Shown in pieces: positions 1 through 5,391 of a DNA stretch of 7,297 nt. A program made the position numbers and the translations under genes. Every line of letters starts with the position of its first letter. The stretch's first letter is position 1. The notes beneath the pieces are model-generated. The model was not told where the DNA came from. It saw nothing but the letters and a program-made list of their open reading frames with translations, and made no database searches. The stretch lies in NCBI GenBank assembly GCA_023425285.1, contig JAFACY010000038.1:1-7297 (forward strand), read 5' to 3'. This DNA is from Bacillota bacterium (lineage in GTDB: Bacteria; Bacillota; Clostridia; Tissierellales; Sedimentibacteraceae).

Positions 1-216
1 TACACTTCGGGTAGTATTGGACTTTGTTTTGTTATGCAAACTCATCCAGTGTAAACCAGCCTTTTATTTGGTTCGTGTTCCTCAGACCAAGATTTTGCCT
101 CCGACTTCCTTCAGATTCCACCTCACGATGGACACCCTTGTCCTTGGCTAATGGTTGCTACTACCGAGCCCCATAACGGACTTTCACCGTCAGGCTGTCG
201 CTCATGCTGGGCGCAC
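1..216 (-). mobile_element. Group IIC intron, 5' part of domain I (truncated by window edge)
   Basis: Read on the minus strand, the element begins at 216 with GTGCGCCCAGCATGAG, the conserved 5' end of bacterial group II introns (GTGYG). Further blocks match, from memory, the domain I of class C introns such as those of Oceanobacillus iheyensis and Bacillus halodurans: CAAGGGTGTCC, GGAATCTGAAGGAAG, GGTCTGAGGAACACGAAC and GGATGAGTTTGCATAACAA, in the right order and spacing. The intron sits 8 bases after a terminator hairpin (225-247), the insertion habit of class C introns. The last exon bases before the junction are TTAT, and the intron carries ATAA at 35-32, a plausible short exon-binding match (inference). 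The reverse transcriptase gene, domains V and VI and the 3' junction would lie beyond base 1, so intactness cannot be judged. Confidence 0.93.
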
Positions 217-247
217 ATAAAATAAGAGAGCCCATAAAGGACTCTCT
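217..247 (-). terminator. Rho-independent terminator before the intron
   Basis: On the minus strand AGAGAGTCC (247-239), a 5-base loop and GGGCTCTCT (233-225) form a 9-bp stem with one G-U pair, followed by TATTTTAT. On the plus strand the G-U pair becomes an A-C mismatch, so the minus strand is the functional direction. It ends the small unit at 467-272 and is the most likely end for any pheA read-through. The group IIC intron is inserted right after its T-rich tail. Confidence 0.85.
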
Positions 248-271
248 AAAATACATAATACGTTGTATTTA

Positions 272-406
272 TCAGATGCTGAAGTTTAAGCACAATCCTC
301 TATAAATATATTTATGCAATTTTTGTATAGCAAAATAAAAGTAATAATAATTACTCCAATAATAGTTATACAAATTATTTACATAAACTTTATTTATAAG
401 AATCAT
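272..406 (-). CDS. Possible small protein, 44 aa, unknown function
   Basis: ATG at 406 is preceded by AGGGAG (418-413) with 6-base spacing, a good ribosome binding site, and the frame runs 44 codons to TGA. A sigma-A-like promoter (467-440) lies upstream and a terminator (247-225) downstream, so the ORF sits inside a complete short transcription unit of roughly 215 nt. The peptide begins MILINKVYVNNLYNYYWS and is very rich in Tyr, Asn and Ile, with one Cys near the end. It has no clear membrane helix, signal peptide or motif that I recognise. Caution: AT-rich non-coding DNA also yields Tyr/Asn/Ile-rich frames, so the transcript could be a small RNA instead. The promoter, ribosome binding site and terminator are what raise it above chance. 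Confidence 0.4.
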   Translation of the reverse strand: MILINKVYVNNLYNYYWSNYYYFYFAIQKLHKYIYRGLCLNFSI

Positions 407-439
407 AATATTCTCCCTGTCGGTTTGTAAATTTAGATA

Positions 440-467
440 ATTTTATCACAAGGATAAAAATTGTCAA
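440..467 (-). promoter_or_regulatory. Sigma-A-type promoter of the small unit
   Basis: TTGACA (467-462), 16-base spacer, TAAAAT (445-440), preceded by TGA, which gives an extended -10 (TGn). The predicted start near 433 leaves a leader of about 27 bases before the ATG at 406. It lies just downstream of the pheA stop codon and is independent of the aroF promoter. Confidence 0.7.
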
Positions 468-514
468 GAACTATTTATTAATAAATAATAATTTAAATTA
501 ATAGAAACTCATTA

Positions 515-1345
515 TTATTGAACCAATCGATAGCTTCCCAGTATTTTCATGATGGGGAGCTCTTTTTTCATGCGTTCAAGTATTGCCTGAATTTCCGGCT
601 TAAGGATGTTTTCTTCAAAGTCCATATAAAACAAATATTTCCACGGGCTGCCCACGTCCGGTCTTGAGTAAATGTAGGATAAATTTACATTGTTCTGTGC
701 AAATATTGACATCACCTCGTGAAGTGTTCCCACCTCATGAGGAACCGTAAATACAATGCTCACTCTGTTATGGTCCTGTTTAGTATCCAGTTTTTTTGAT
801 ATGGCGCCGAATCTTGTATAATTCAACTTTGCCGAATTAATATTTTCTTTCAGAATCTTCAGGCCATAATTTTCAGCCGCCTCCACCGAGCATATGCAGG
901 CTGCATTTTTATTGTTCATTTCACATACCTTTTTGGCTGCAACAGCGGTATTTATTTCATTTTTAGCCAGATAGCCGTTTTCTTTTATAAATTCCCTGCA
1001 CTGCATCAGAGCCTGAGGATGTGAATAAATCTCCTTGACATCCTTCAGCTCTCCATCCCTTATGCCTGCAAGGCAATGGTCCACCTTTTTAATGTAGCTG
1101 TAGTTAATATACAGATCATATTCCATAAGCAGATCATATACCTCCTGTACATGCCCCGCAGTTGAATTTTCTAAAGGAACCACTCCTATATCCGCCCTGC
1201 CCTCATGTACCTCTCTGAATACATCCTCAAAGGTTTCTTTGTGTATCAGGGTTTTTTCTCCAAACATTGTCCTTGCGGCGCTTTCGGAATAAGAATAAGG
1301 CAAGCCCTGATAACAAACTATACCGTTATTAAGCTCTTTATCCAT
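515..1345 (-). CDS. pheA: Prephenate dehydratase, monofunctional
   Basis: Cytoplasmic enzyme converting prephenate to phenylpyruvate, the precursor of phenylalanine. Its 276 residues are about the usual length for a stand-alone enzyme. The catalytic region covers about residues 9-185: CYQGLPYSYSESAA near the start, the signature ADIGVVPLENSTAGHV (51-66), SHPQALMQC (108-116), and the catalytic NYTRF block (175-179) with Thr177. A C-terminal ACT domain (about 194-272) should bind phenylalanine for feedback inhibition. Its GALxxxL motif reads GTLHEVM and its ESRP motif reads YSRP (226-229). No chorismate mutase domain is fused to the N-terminus, unlike many P-proteins. The ATG follows the aroF stop by 3 bases, with GGGAAGGG inside the end of aroF as ribosome binding site, so it is co-transcribed and probably translationally coupled with aroF under the T-box. 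Confidence 0.96.
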   Translation of the reverse strand: MDKELNNGIVCYQGLPYSYSESAARTMFGEKTLIHKETFEDVFREVHEGRADIGVVPLENSTAGHVQEVYDLLMEYDLYINYSYIKKVDHCLAGIRDGELKDVKEIYSHPQALMQCREFIKENGYLAKNEINTAVAAKKVCEMNNKNAACICSVEAAENYGLKILKENINSAKLNYTRFGAISKKLDTKQDHNRVSIVFTVPHEVGTLHEVMSIFAQNNVNLSYIYSRPDVGSPWKYLFYMDFEENILKPEIQAILERMKKELPIMKILGSYRLVQ

Positions 1346-1348
1346 TGT

Positions 1349-2362
1349 TTACACAGCCCTTCCCAGAGAATTTGCAATCAGTCTTATTTTCTTCATGGTT
1401 TGTGCAAATGCGTCGTATGTCAGTGACTGAGCTCCGTCACACAGAGCATTTTCAGGGTCATTGTGAACCTCTATTATCAATCCGTCTGCTCCGGCAGCTA
1501 TAGCAGCCATGGCCAAGGGCTCAACCATCCAGTTAATTCCCGCAGCATGGCTTGGGTCGATGACAACAGGAAGGTGGCTCAATCTTTTCAATGCAGGTAT
1601 CGCACTGATATCAAGAGTATTCCTCGTATAATTTTCACATGTCCTTATGCCCCTCTCACAAAGAACAACATTTTCGTTTCCGCCGCTCAGGACATATTCT
1701 GCCGACATAAGCAGCTCCTCATAGGTATTGGCGAAGCCTCTTTTAATCATAACAGGCTTGTCAGTCTTTCCAAGCTCCTTTAACAGCTCAAAATTCTGCA
1801 TATTTCTGGCTCCCACCTGGAACATATCAACAACCTCCATGAACATTTCTATGTGAACAGGATTTGTTATTTCGGACACAACGGGCATGTTGTTTTCCTT
1901 CTTCGCTAAATTTAAAAGCTCCAGTCCGTCTGCTCTAAGTCCCTGGAATGAATACGGCGATGTTCTCGGCTTCCATGCTCCTCCTCTCAGGATATCAGCT
2001 CCCTGTGTCTTAACATTCTTCGCTATATCCTTGATCTGCTCTTCACTTTCAACGGAGCAGGGTCCCGCCATAATGGCAATCTTTCCGCCGCCTATTTCTA
2101 CGCCACCCACATTGACAATCATGTTTTCCGGGTGCATTTTTCTGTTTGCTCTTTTGTATGGCTCCTGAACCTTTAAAATCTTTTCAACATTTTTGTCTAA
2201 CTGAATTGCCGTTATATCCAATGCCGCAGTATTTCCTACCAATCCCAATATGGTCTGGTTTTCACCGATTATAGGTCTTGCCTCAACATCATACCTGCTT
2301 AGCTTTTCCTTTATTTTTGCTATTTCCTCTTCTGTTGCTCTGTCTTTTAATACAATAATCAT
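1349..2362 (-). CDS. aroF: 3-deoxy-7-phosphoheptulonate (DAHP) synthase, type I-beta with N-terminal regulatory domain
   Basis: Condenses phosphoenolpyruvate and erythrose 4-phosphate to DAHP, the entry step of the shikimate pathway. I place the start at ATG 2362 (337 aa). An upstream GTG at 2371 lies inside the ribosome binding site AAAGGTG, so it is not a plausible start. With this start the metal ligands are Cys102 (AGPCSVES), His272 (DPSHAAG), Glu298 (IIEVH) and Asp309 (LCDGAQSL), the same numbers I recall for the Thermotoga maritima enzyme, which supports the choice. GGAWKPRTSPYSFQG binds the substrate phosphates. Residues 1 to about 70 match the ferredoxin-like (ACT-like) domain that gives Tyr/Phe feedback control in that family, and no chorismate mutase domain is present. 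First gene of the aroF-pheA operon, controlled by the T-box leader. Confidence 0.97.
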   Translation of the reverse strand: MIIVLKDRATEEEIAKIKEKLSRYDVEARPIIGENQTILGLVGNTAALDITAIQLDKNVEKILKVQEPYKRANRKMHPENMIVNVGGVEIGGGKIAIMAGPCSVESEEQIKDIAKNVKTQGADILRGGAWKPRTSPYSFQGLRADGLELLNLAKKENNMPVVSEITNPVHIEMFMEVVDMFQVGARNMQNFELLKELGKTDKPVMIKRGFANTYEELLMSAEYVLSGGNENVVLCERGIRTCENYTRNTLDISAIPALKRLSHLPVVIDPSHAAGINWMVEPLAMAAIAAGADGLIIEVHNDPENALCDGAQSLTYDAFAQTMKKIRLIANSLGRAV

Positions 2363-2370
2363 AATAATCA

Positions 2371-2376
2371 CCTTTC
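2371..2376 (-). promoter_or_regulatory. Ribosome binding site that decides the aroF start
   Basis: AAGGTG, 8 bases at its far edge and 6 bases at its near edge from ATG 2362. The in-frame GTG that would give three more residues is made of the last bases of this site, so initiation there would have no ribosome binding site of its own. Confidence 0.8.
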
Positions 2377-2441
2377 TGCTTTATATTTTTTTGATAATGA
2401 AAGTCTTGCGTAGGGGTTAGGGTTTCCACCAAATTCAGGGC

Positions 2442-2486
2442 ATAATAAAACCTCTCATTCCTACTATATAATAGGGACGAGAGGTT
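2442..2486 (-). terminator. T-box-controlled terminator
   Basis: AACCTCTC (2486-2479) pairs perfectly with GAGAGGTT (2456-2449), with an inner CTAT/ATAG helix in the loop and a TTTTATT tail. Its 5' arm continues into GTCCCT, whose CCC is needed for the antiterminator, so the two structures exclude each other. Confidence 0.9.
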
Positions 2487-2732
2487 AATAAACCATTCCG
2501 CGGTACCACCCAGCTTCAGCAATTTGCATTGCCGCACTTTTTCAAATACGAGATATCTCTGATATTCTATCCATGTAACGTAGGAAATACGGCAAAGCCT
2601 ACTTAATTCAGCCCGCAGCTCAAGAGGGAACTTCAATATGTCTCCACAAATATCCGCTTTCAGTCACCGACGAATAATCCCTGATAGTGTCCTCATATCT
2701 ACTTTCAACTTTTCATTGCCTTTTTTATAATT
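2442..2732 (-). promoter_or_regulatory. T-box riboswitch leader of aroF-pheA, probable Phe (TTC) specifier
   Basis: The conserved T-box core GCTGGGTGGTACCGCGGAA lies at 2514-2496. Its bulge TGGT (2508-2505) would pair with the NCCA end of uncharged tRNA; the variable base T fits discriminator A73. Stem I is recognisable: AGTA (2703-2700) and GAA (2634-2632) frame the specifier loop, closed by GATATG (2699-2694) with CATATT (2640-2635), and a GGTGACTGAAAGC apical block lies between. After GAA comes GTTCC. TTC (2630-2628) is the sensible specifier given the phenylalanine genes downstream, although GTT, one base off, is the other possible reading. The antiterminator uses GGG (2511-2509) with CCC (2476-2474). 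Known mechanism: uncharged tRNA stabilises the antiterminator and transcription continues. Confidence 0.93.
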
Positions 2733-2738
2733 TTTACC

Positions 2739-2767
2739 ATGATAATACTTATAATTATCTTTGTCAA
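2739..2767 (-). promoter_or_regulatory. aroF-pheA promoter
   Basis: TTGACA (2767-2762), 17-base spacer, TATCAT (2744-2739). The predicted start is near 2732, about 12 bases before the first strand of the T-box Stem I region. It faces away from the plus-strand gene at 2873; the two regulatory regions share about 100 bases. Confidence 0.85.
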
Positions 2768-2814
2768 GTGTTTTTTTATTAATTTGATTATGAGTCCATT
2801 TTGGCTTGAGGACA

Positions 2815-2820
2815 TATAAT
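2815..2820 (+). promoter_or_regulatory. Candidate -10 element for the 2873 gene
   Basis: TATAAT lies 53 bases before the TTG start, but no TTGACA-like -35 sits at the right distance. Shifted by two bases, CATATAAT (2813-2820) resembles the -10 of mother-cell sporulation sigma factors (sigma-E, CATACAAT-like), with GTCCATTT about 14 bases upstream as a weak -35 match. Which factor uses it cannot be settled from sequence. Confidence 0.4.
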
Positions 2821-2872
2821 GAAATTAACAGGTGTAATAAATGTTTCTAAAAAATTTAAGGAGAGATCTTAA

Positions 2873-3352
2873 TTGAATTACTACAGTAATAATTATAATA
2901 AATATAAGTATACAAATCATATGTATAAAAATTCAGAATTCGATGTGTTCATTAATGAAGTTCCCGTCAGCAGTGAATATGGATTTATTGAAATCCAGGT
3001 AACCAGAGATCTCGGCAGGGAGGTTGCCACAGGTTCTGTTCTGACAATTTACGTAAATAATAACGGCAGGCAGATTCCGGTAATTAATTTAGAGATAACA
3101 CAGAACCCGACACTGATCAGACTTCCGATTGCACATCCTGCAGGTACATTGGTAAGAGGAGCAGAGTATTATTTTACTCCGTATAACCTGACTATCACAG
3201 ATGAAGGATATTACAACATAGCAACACAGAATATCAGGCTCTTCCCGAATATAAAGGCTTTGTTTTTTTATAACTTCAACAGAATAATCCCGGGAGAGGT
3301 AAATCGAGATCAAATTACAATCATTCCTCCTCATCCAAGGGATCAGACGTAA
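2873..3352 (+). CDS. Uncharacterised 159-aa protein with a carboxypeptidase-regulatory-like (beta-sandwich) segment
   Basis: I do not recognise a named family. TTG at 2873 is taken as start: AAGGAG (2859-2864) is 8 bases upstream and an in-frame TAA directly precedes it, whereas the next ATG (2921) has no ribosome binding site. Residues 1-20 are a Tyr/Asn/Lys-rich tail without signal peptide. Residues 36-140 look like a small all-beta domain: GFIEIQVTRD, then GSVLTIYVNNNGRQIPV, LPIAHPAGTLVRG, and LTITDEGYYNIATQNIRLFP, which recalls the 'V-x-A-x-GY' strand of transthyretin-like or carboxypeptidase regulatory domains (inference). The C-terminus is Pro-rich, with IPPHPRD. There are no Cys and no membrane segments. 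The Tyr/Asn-rich head and possible sporulation-type promoter would suit a spore-surface or cell-surface role, but this is a guess. It is the only plus-strand gene and ends at a shared terminator. Confidence 0.85.
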   Translation: MNYYSNNYNKYKYTNHMYKNSEFDVFINEVPVSSEYGFIEIQVTRDLGREVATGSVLTIYVNNNGRQIPVINLEITQNPTLIRLPIAHPAGTLVRGAEYYFTPYNLTITDEGYYNIATQNIRLFPNIKALFFYNFNRIIPGEVNRDQITIIPPHPRDQT

Positions 3353-3360
3353 ATGTCATA

Positions 3361-3400
3361 AATTTTCAGTGGGAGCTTAGTCCCACTGAAAATTTTTTTT
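3361..3400. terminator. Strong, probably bidirectional terminator between convergent genes
   Basis: A perfect 14-bp stem (3361-3374 with 3381-3394) and a 6-base loop, followed by a T run on the plus strand that ends the 2873 gene. On the minus strand the same hairpin starts within a few bases of the flavoprotein stop codon, which overlaps the T run, but its own tail is only TTTATG, so termination in that direction is probably weaker. Confidence 0.9.
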
Positions 3401-5204
3401 ATTTTATGCTTTGTGCAGCATGCGCGCCTGACATACGTCCGCTTGTTACCGCAAATTGAACCGCACTTCCTGACATATATACCTGATTGTACAATATTCT
3501 GTTAGCACATTCACCGCCGGCATACAGATTGTTTATTACACTTCCGTCTTCTCGTAAAACCTGGAAGTTTTCATTAGTCTTTACTCCTCCGAATGTTCCC
3601 ATTGTTTTCGGGTAAATCTTTAATGCATAGTATGGTGCTGTTTCCATAGGTGCTAAAAAGCCGACGCTTTTACCGAGACTGTCCTTACCTTCTTTTACCC
3701 CTGCATTGTAATCTGACATGGTTTTTGTAAATACAGCTTCCGGCACTCCCATAGCCTTTGCCAGTTCCTCGTAGGTATCTGCTTTAACAACCTCACCTGA
3801 GGATAATGCCGCTTCAAGGGATTCGATAACCTTTGAATTTGCTTCGCTTGAATCCACGATCACCCAAGGAGTTTCCTGCTGTGAAACAATGTTGGTAACT
3901 ATCGCATAATGAGTTTCTTCGTTTATGAAGCGCTCACCCTTTTCATTTACAAGAACCTTAGTCCAGTCCCAGGCTAATCCGCCTGTTCCGTCCACCTTTG
4001 CTCCAAAGGACAGTCCGATGGACCATGGATCTTCATATAAGGCTGCACCAATTTTTTCTGCCATAATTATACCGTCTCCTGTATGTCCCGCTGAAGCGGC
4101 ACTTATCGCAGATGTTCCCGCTAACTCAGGAGCAAATCTTTCCAAAAGCTCTTCACTTTTAGCAAATCCGCCTGCAGCCAGAATAACTTTTTTTGCATGT
4201 ATTGTTATTTTACCGTCCTTACCTTCTGCCTTAACACCGATTACATCTCCATTTTCATTTGTAATCAGTTCAGTAGCTTTTGTTTCTGTCATAATTTCAA
4301 TATTGTTCTTATTTAAGAAATTTTCAATGCTTTGTATGAAAGCTGCGCCACCCTTTTTTCCGTCAACTTCTGCCGGGAAGTGAATTCTTTTAACGTAATC
4401 AACTCCATAGCCTTCTACACTGCCATATTTATGACCAACGTAATCAGCGAGCCATTCGGTTGTTTTCACCGCTTCATCCATAAATTTATCTACAAAGTTG
4501 TAATCAGGATAAATGCTTTCAGGATTGCTTGTAGCCTGACGCTCTTTCCAGAGCTGCATCCATGATTCTTTTGTATCTGTAATACCTAACTCACGTTGGA
4601 ATTTAGTGTCGGTCGCAGAAACTCCGCCGCCTGACAGGGCAGTTGATCCTCCTGTTATCGCAAGCTTTTCCAGCACTATTACATCAGCACCGTTTTCATA
4701 TGCTGAAGCTGCTGCTGTTAAACCTGTTCCGCCTGCACCGACAACCACTATGTCCGTGGTAAGCTCAATTTCTTTATCATCATTTTTGTTTGAGCTTTCT
4801 TTTGCCTTAAGAGCTTCTACATCGCCTCCGGCTTGTTTGATGCAATCTTCAACTGCAGCCAATACTGCCTTTGATGTTACGGTTGCTCCCGCAACAGTAT
4901 CCACTGCCAAAGTTTGTCCTTCTGAAATTTCAGATATCATACGTTCTATGGCTACATCACCTAAGCCCGGTGTTTCAGTATGCTCTGATACCTTAACCGA
5001 TACTATTGATGTATCATTCAATTCTACTTCTGCCTTTAAATCACCATTATGACCCTTAACCACAGCAGTGTATGTGCCTGCTTTATACAATGCATCTTTA
5101 TTGACAGGTGTACCGTCTCCTTTGTCTGCACAGCCAACCATTCCAAACACTACAAGCATGATTATCATAACACATGATAAAATTCTTGATATTTTTCCTT
5201 TCAT
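3399..5204 (-). CDS. Flavocytochrome c-type lipoprotein: FMN-binding domain plus FAD fumarate-reductase-like domain
   Basis: Predicted membrane-anchored extracellular flavoprotein reductase of 601 aa. The start is ATG 5204: an ATG 12 bases upstream overlaps the ribosome binding site GGAGG (5214-5210). Residues 7-24 are a hydrophobic signal ending in the lipobox GMVGC, Cys25. Residues 38-127 are an FMN-binding domain; DTVAGATVTS (102-111) is the ApbE flavinylation motif, Thr108 the likely attachment site. From 150 on is an FAD-binding domain: GAGGTG (156-161), Glu179, GGST (185-188), AAGGF (343-347), GHTGDGI (373-379) and ANR with Arg569. In this family electrons pass through FMN to FAD and then to the substrate. 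The arginine acting as proton donor in fumarate reductases (NEITTR) aligns with Tyr433 (NEETHY), and the HHTMGG motif is TMGTFGG, so fumarate is unlikely. The substrate is unknown. Single-gene unit. Confidence 0.92.
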   Translation of the reverse strand: MKGKISRILSCVMIIMLVVFGMVGCADKGDGTPVNKDALYKAGTYTAVVKGHNGDLKAEVELNDTSIVSVKVSEHTETPGLGDVAIERMISEISEGQTLAVDTVAGATVTSKAVLAAVEDCIKQAGGDVEALKAKESSNKNDDKEIELTTDIVVVGAGGTGLTAAASAYENGADVIVLEKLAITGGSTALSGGGVSATDTKFQRELGITDTKESWMQLWKERQATSNPESIYPDYNFVDKFMDEAVKTTEWLADYVGHKYGSVEGYGVDYVKRIHFPAEVDGKKGGAAFIQSIENFLNKNNIEIMTETKATELITNENGDVIGVKAEGKDGKITIHAKKVILAAGGFAKSEELLERFAPELAGTSAISAASAGHTGDGIIMAEKIGAALYEDPWSIGLSFGAKVDGTGGLAWDWTKVLVNEKGERFINEETHYAIVTNIVSQQETPWVIVDSSEANSKVIESLEAALSSGEVVKADTYEELAKAMGVPEAVFTKTMSDYNAGVKEGKDSLGKSVGFLAPMETAPYYALKIYPKTMGTFGGVKTNENFQVLREDGSVINNLYAGGECANRILYNQVYMSGSAVQFAVTSGRMSGAHAAQSIK

Positions 5205-5225
5205 TGTTACCTCCATTAAATTTAA

Positions 5226-5239
5226 GTTAATATATTAAC
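5226..5239. promoter_or_regulatory. Perfect 14-bp palindrome in the flavoprotein leader
   Basis: GTTAATATATTAAC reads the same on both strands and lies between the predicted promoter (5282-5254) and the ribosome binding site (5214-5210). That position suits a repressor operator. It contains only A/T apart from its ends, so chance in this AT-rich leader is a real alternative. Confidence 0.35.
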
Positions 5240-5253
5240 AAGCTTAGATTAAT

Positions 5254-5282
5254 AATAAATTATGGTGTGAAAGCCATGTCAA
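5254..5282 (-). promoter_or_regulatory. Promoter of the flavoprotein gene
   Basis: A perfect TTGACA (5282-5277) and, after 17 bases, TTTATT (5259-5254), which matches the -10 consensus at four of six positions. Predicted start near 5247, giving a leader of about 43 bases that contains the palindrome. It lies downstream of the terminator at 5341-5311, so this gene is separate from the operon to its right. Confidence 0.65.
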
Positions 5283-5310
5283 GCACTAATTTATACATTT
5301 TTTTGAACAT

Positions 5311-5341
5311 AAAAACAAAAAACCTCGGGTATACCCGAGGT
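5311..5341 (-). terminator. Rho-independent terminator after the MerR fusion gene
   Basis: ACCTCGGG (5341-5334) and CCCGAGGT (5329-5322) form a GC-rich 8-bp perfect stem with loop TATA, then TTTTTTGTTTTT on the minus strand. On the plus strand no T tract follows. It starts 50 bases after the stop codon at 5392. Confidence 0.93.
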
Positions 5342-5391
5342 AAAGTGCTGGTGAATGCAAAATAATTGCTTGTTATATATCAAACATGGTG

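Noticed and set aside
472..487. 16-bp perfect palindrome TATTTATTAATAAATA between pheA and the small unit
   Set aside because: It is only A and T in a very AT-rich spacer, gives a weak hairpin and has no T tract, so neither a terminator nor an operator can be supported.
2371..2438. A leader frame between the T-box terminator and aroF reading GGNPNPYARLSLSKK and ending in TGA at the aroF ribosome binding site
   Set aside because: The peptide looks protein-like, but the frame has no start codon: a TGA lies upstream, and the nearby ATG at 2443-2441 is out of frame and stops after two codons. It would need a frameshift to be made.
2289..2636. 115-codon minus-strand ORF through the T-box leader and into aroF
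   Set aside because: It runs across the T-box core, the terminator and the aroF ribosome binding site and then overlaps aroF in another frame. The RNA structures fully explain this stretch.
2819..2872. 16-codon ORF from ATG 2819 ending right before the TTG start at 2873
   Set aside because: Its ATG overlaps the candidate -10 box, so it would not be on the transcript, and it has no ribosome binding site.
3925..5052. Plus-strand ORFs of 152, 77 and 148 codons opposite the flavoprotein gene
   Set aside because: They are antisense frames of a gene with clear domain motifs, have Ser/Pro-rich low-information translations and no ribosome binding sites.
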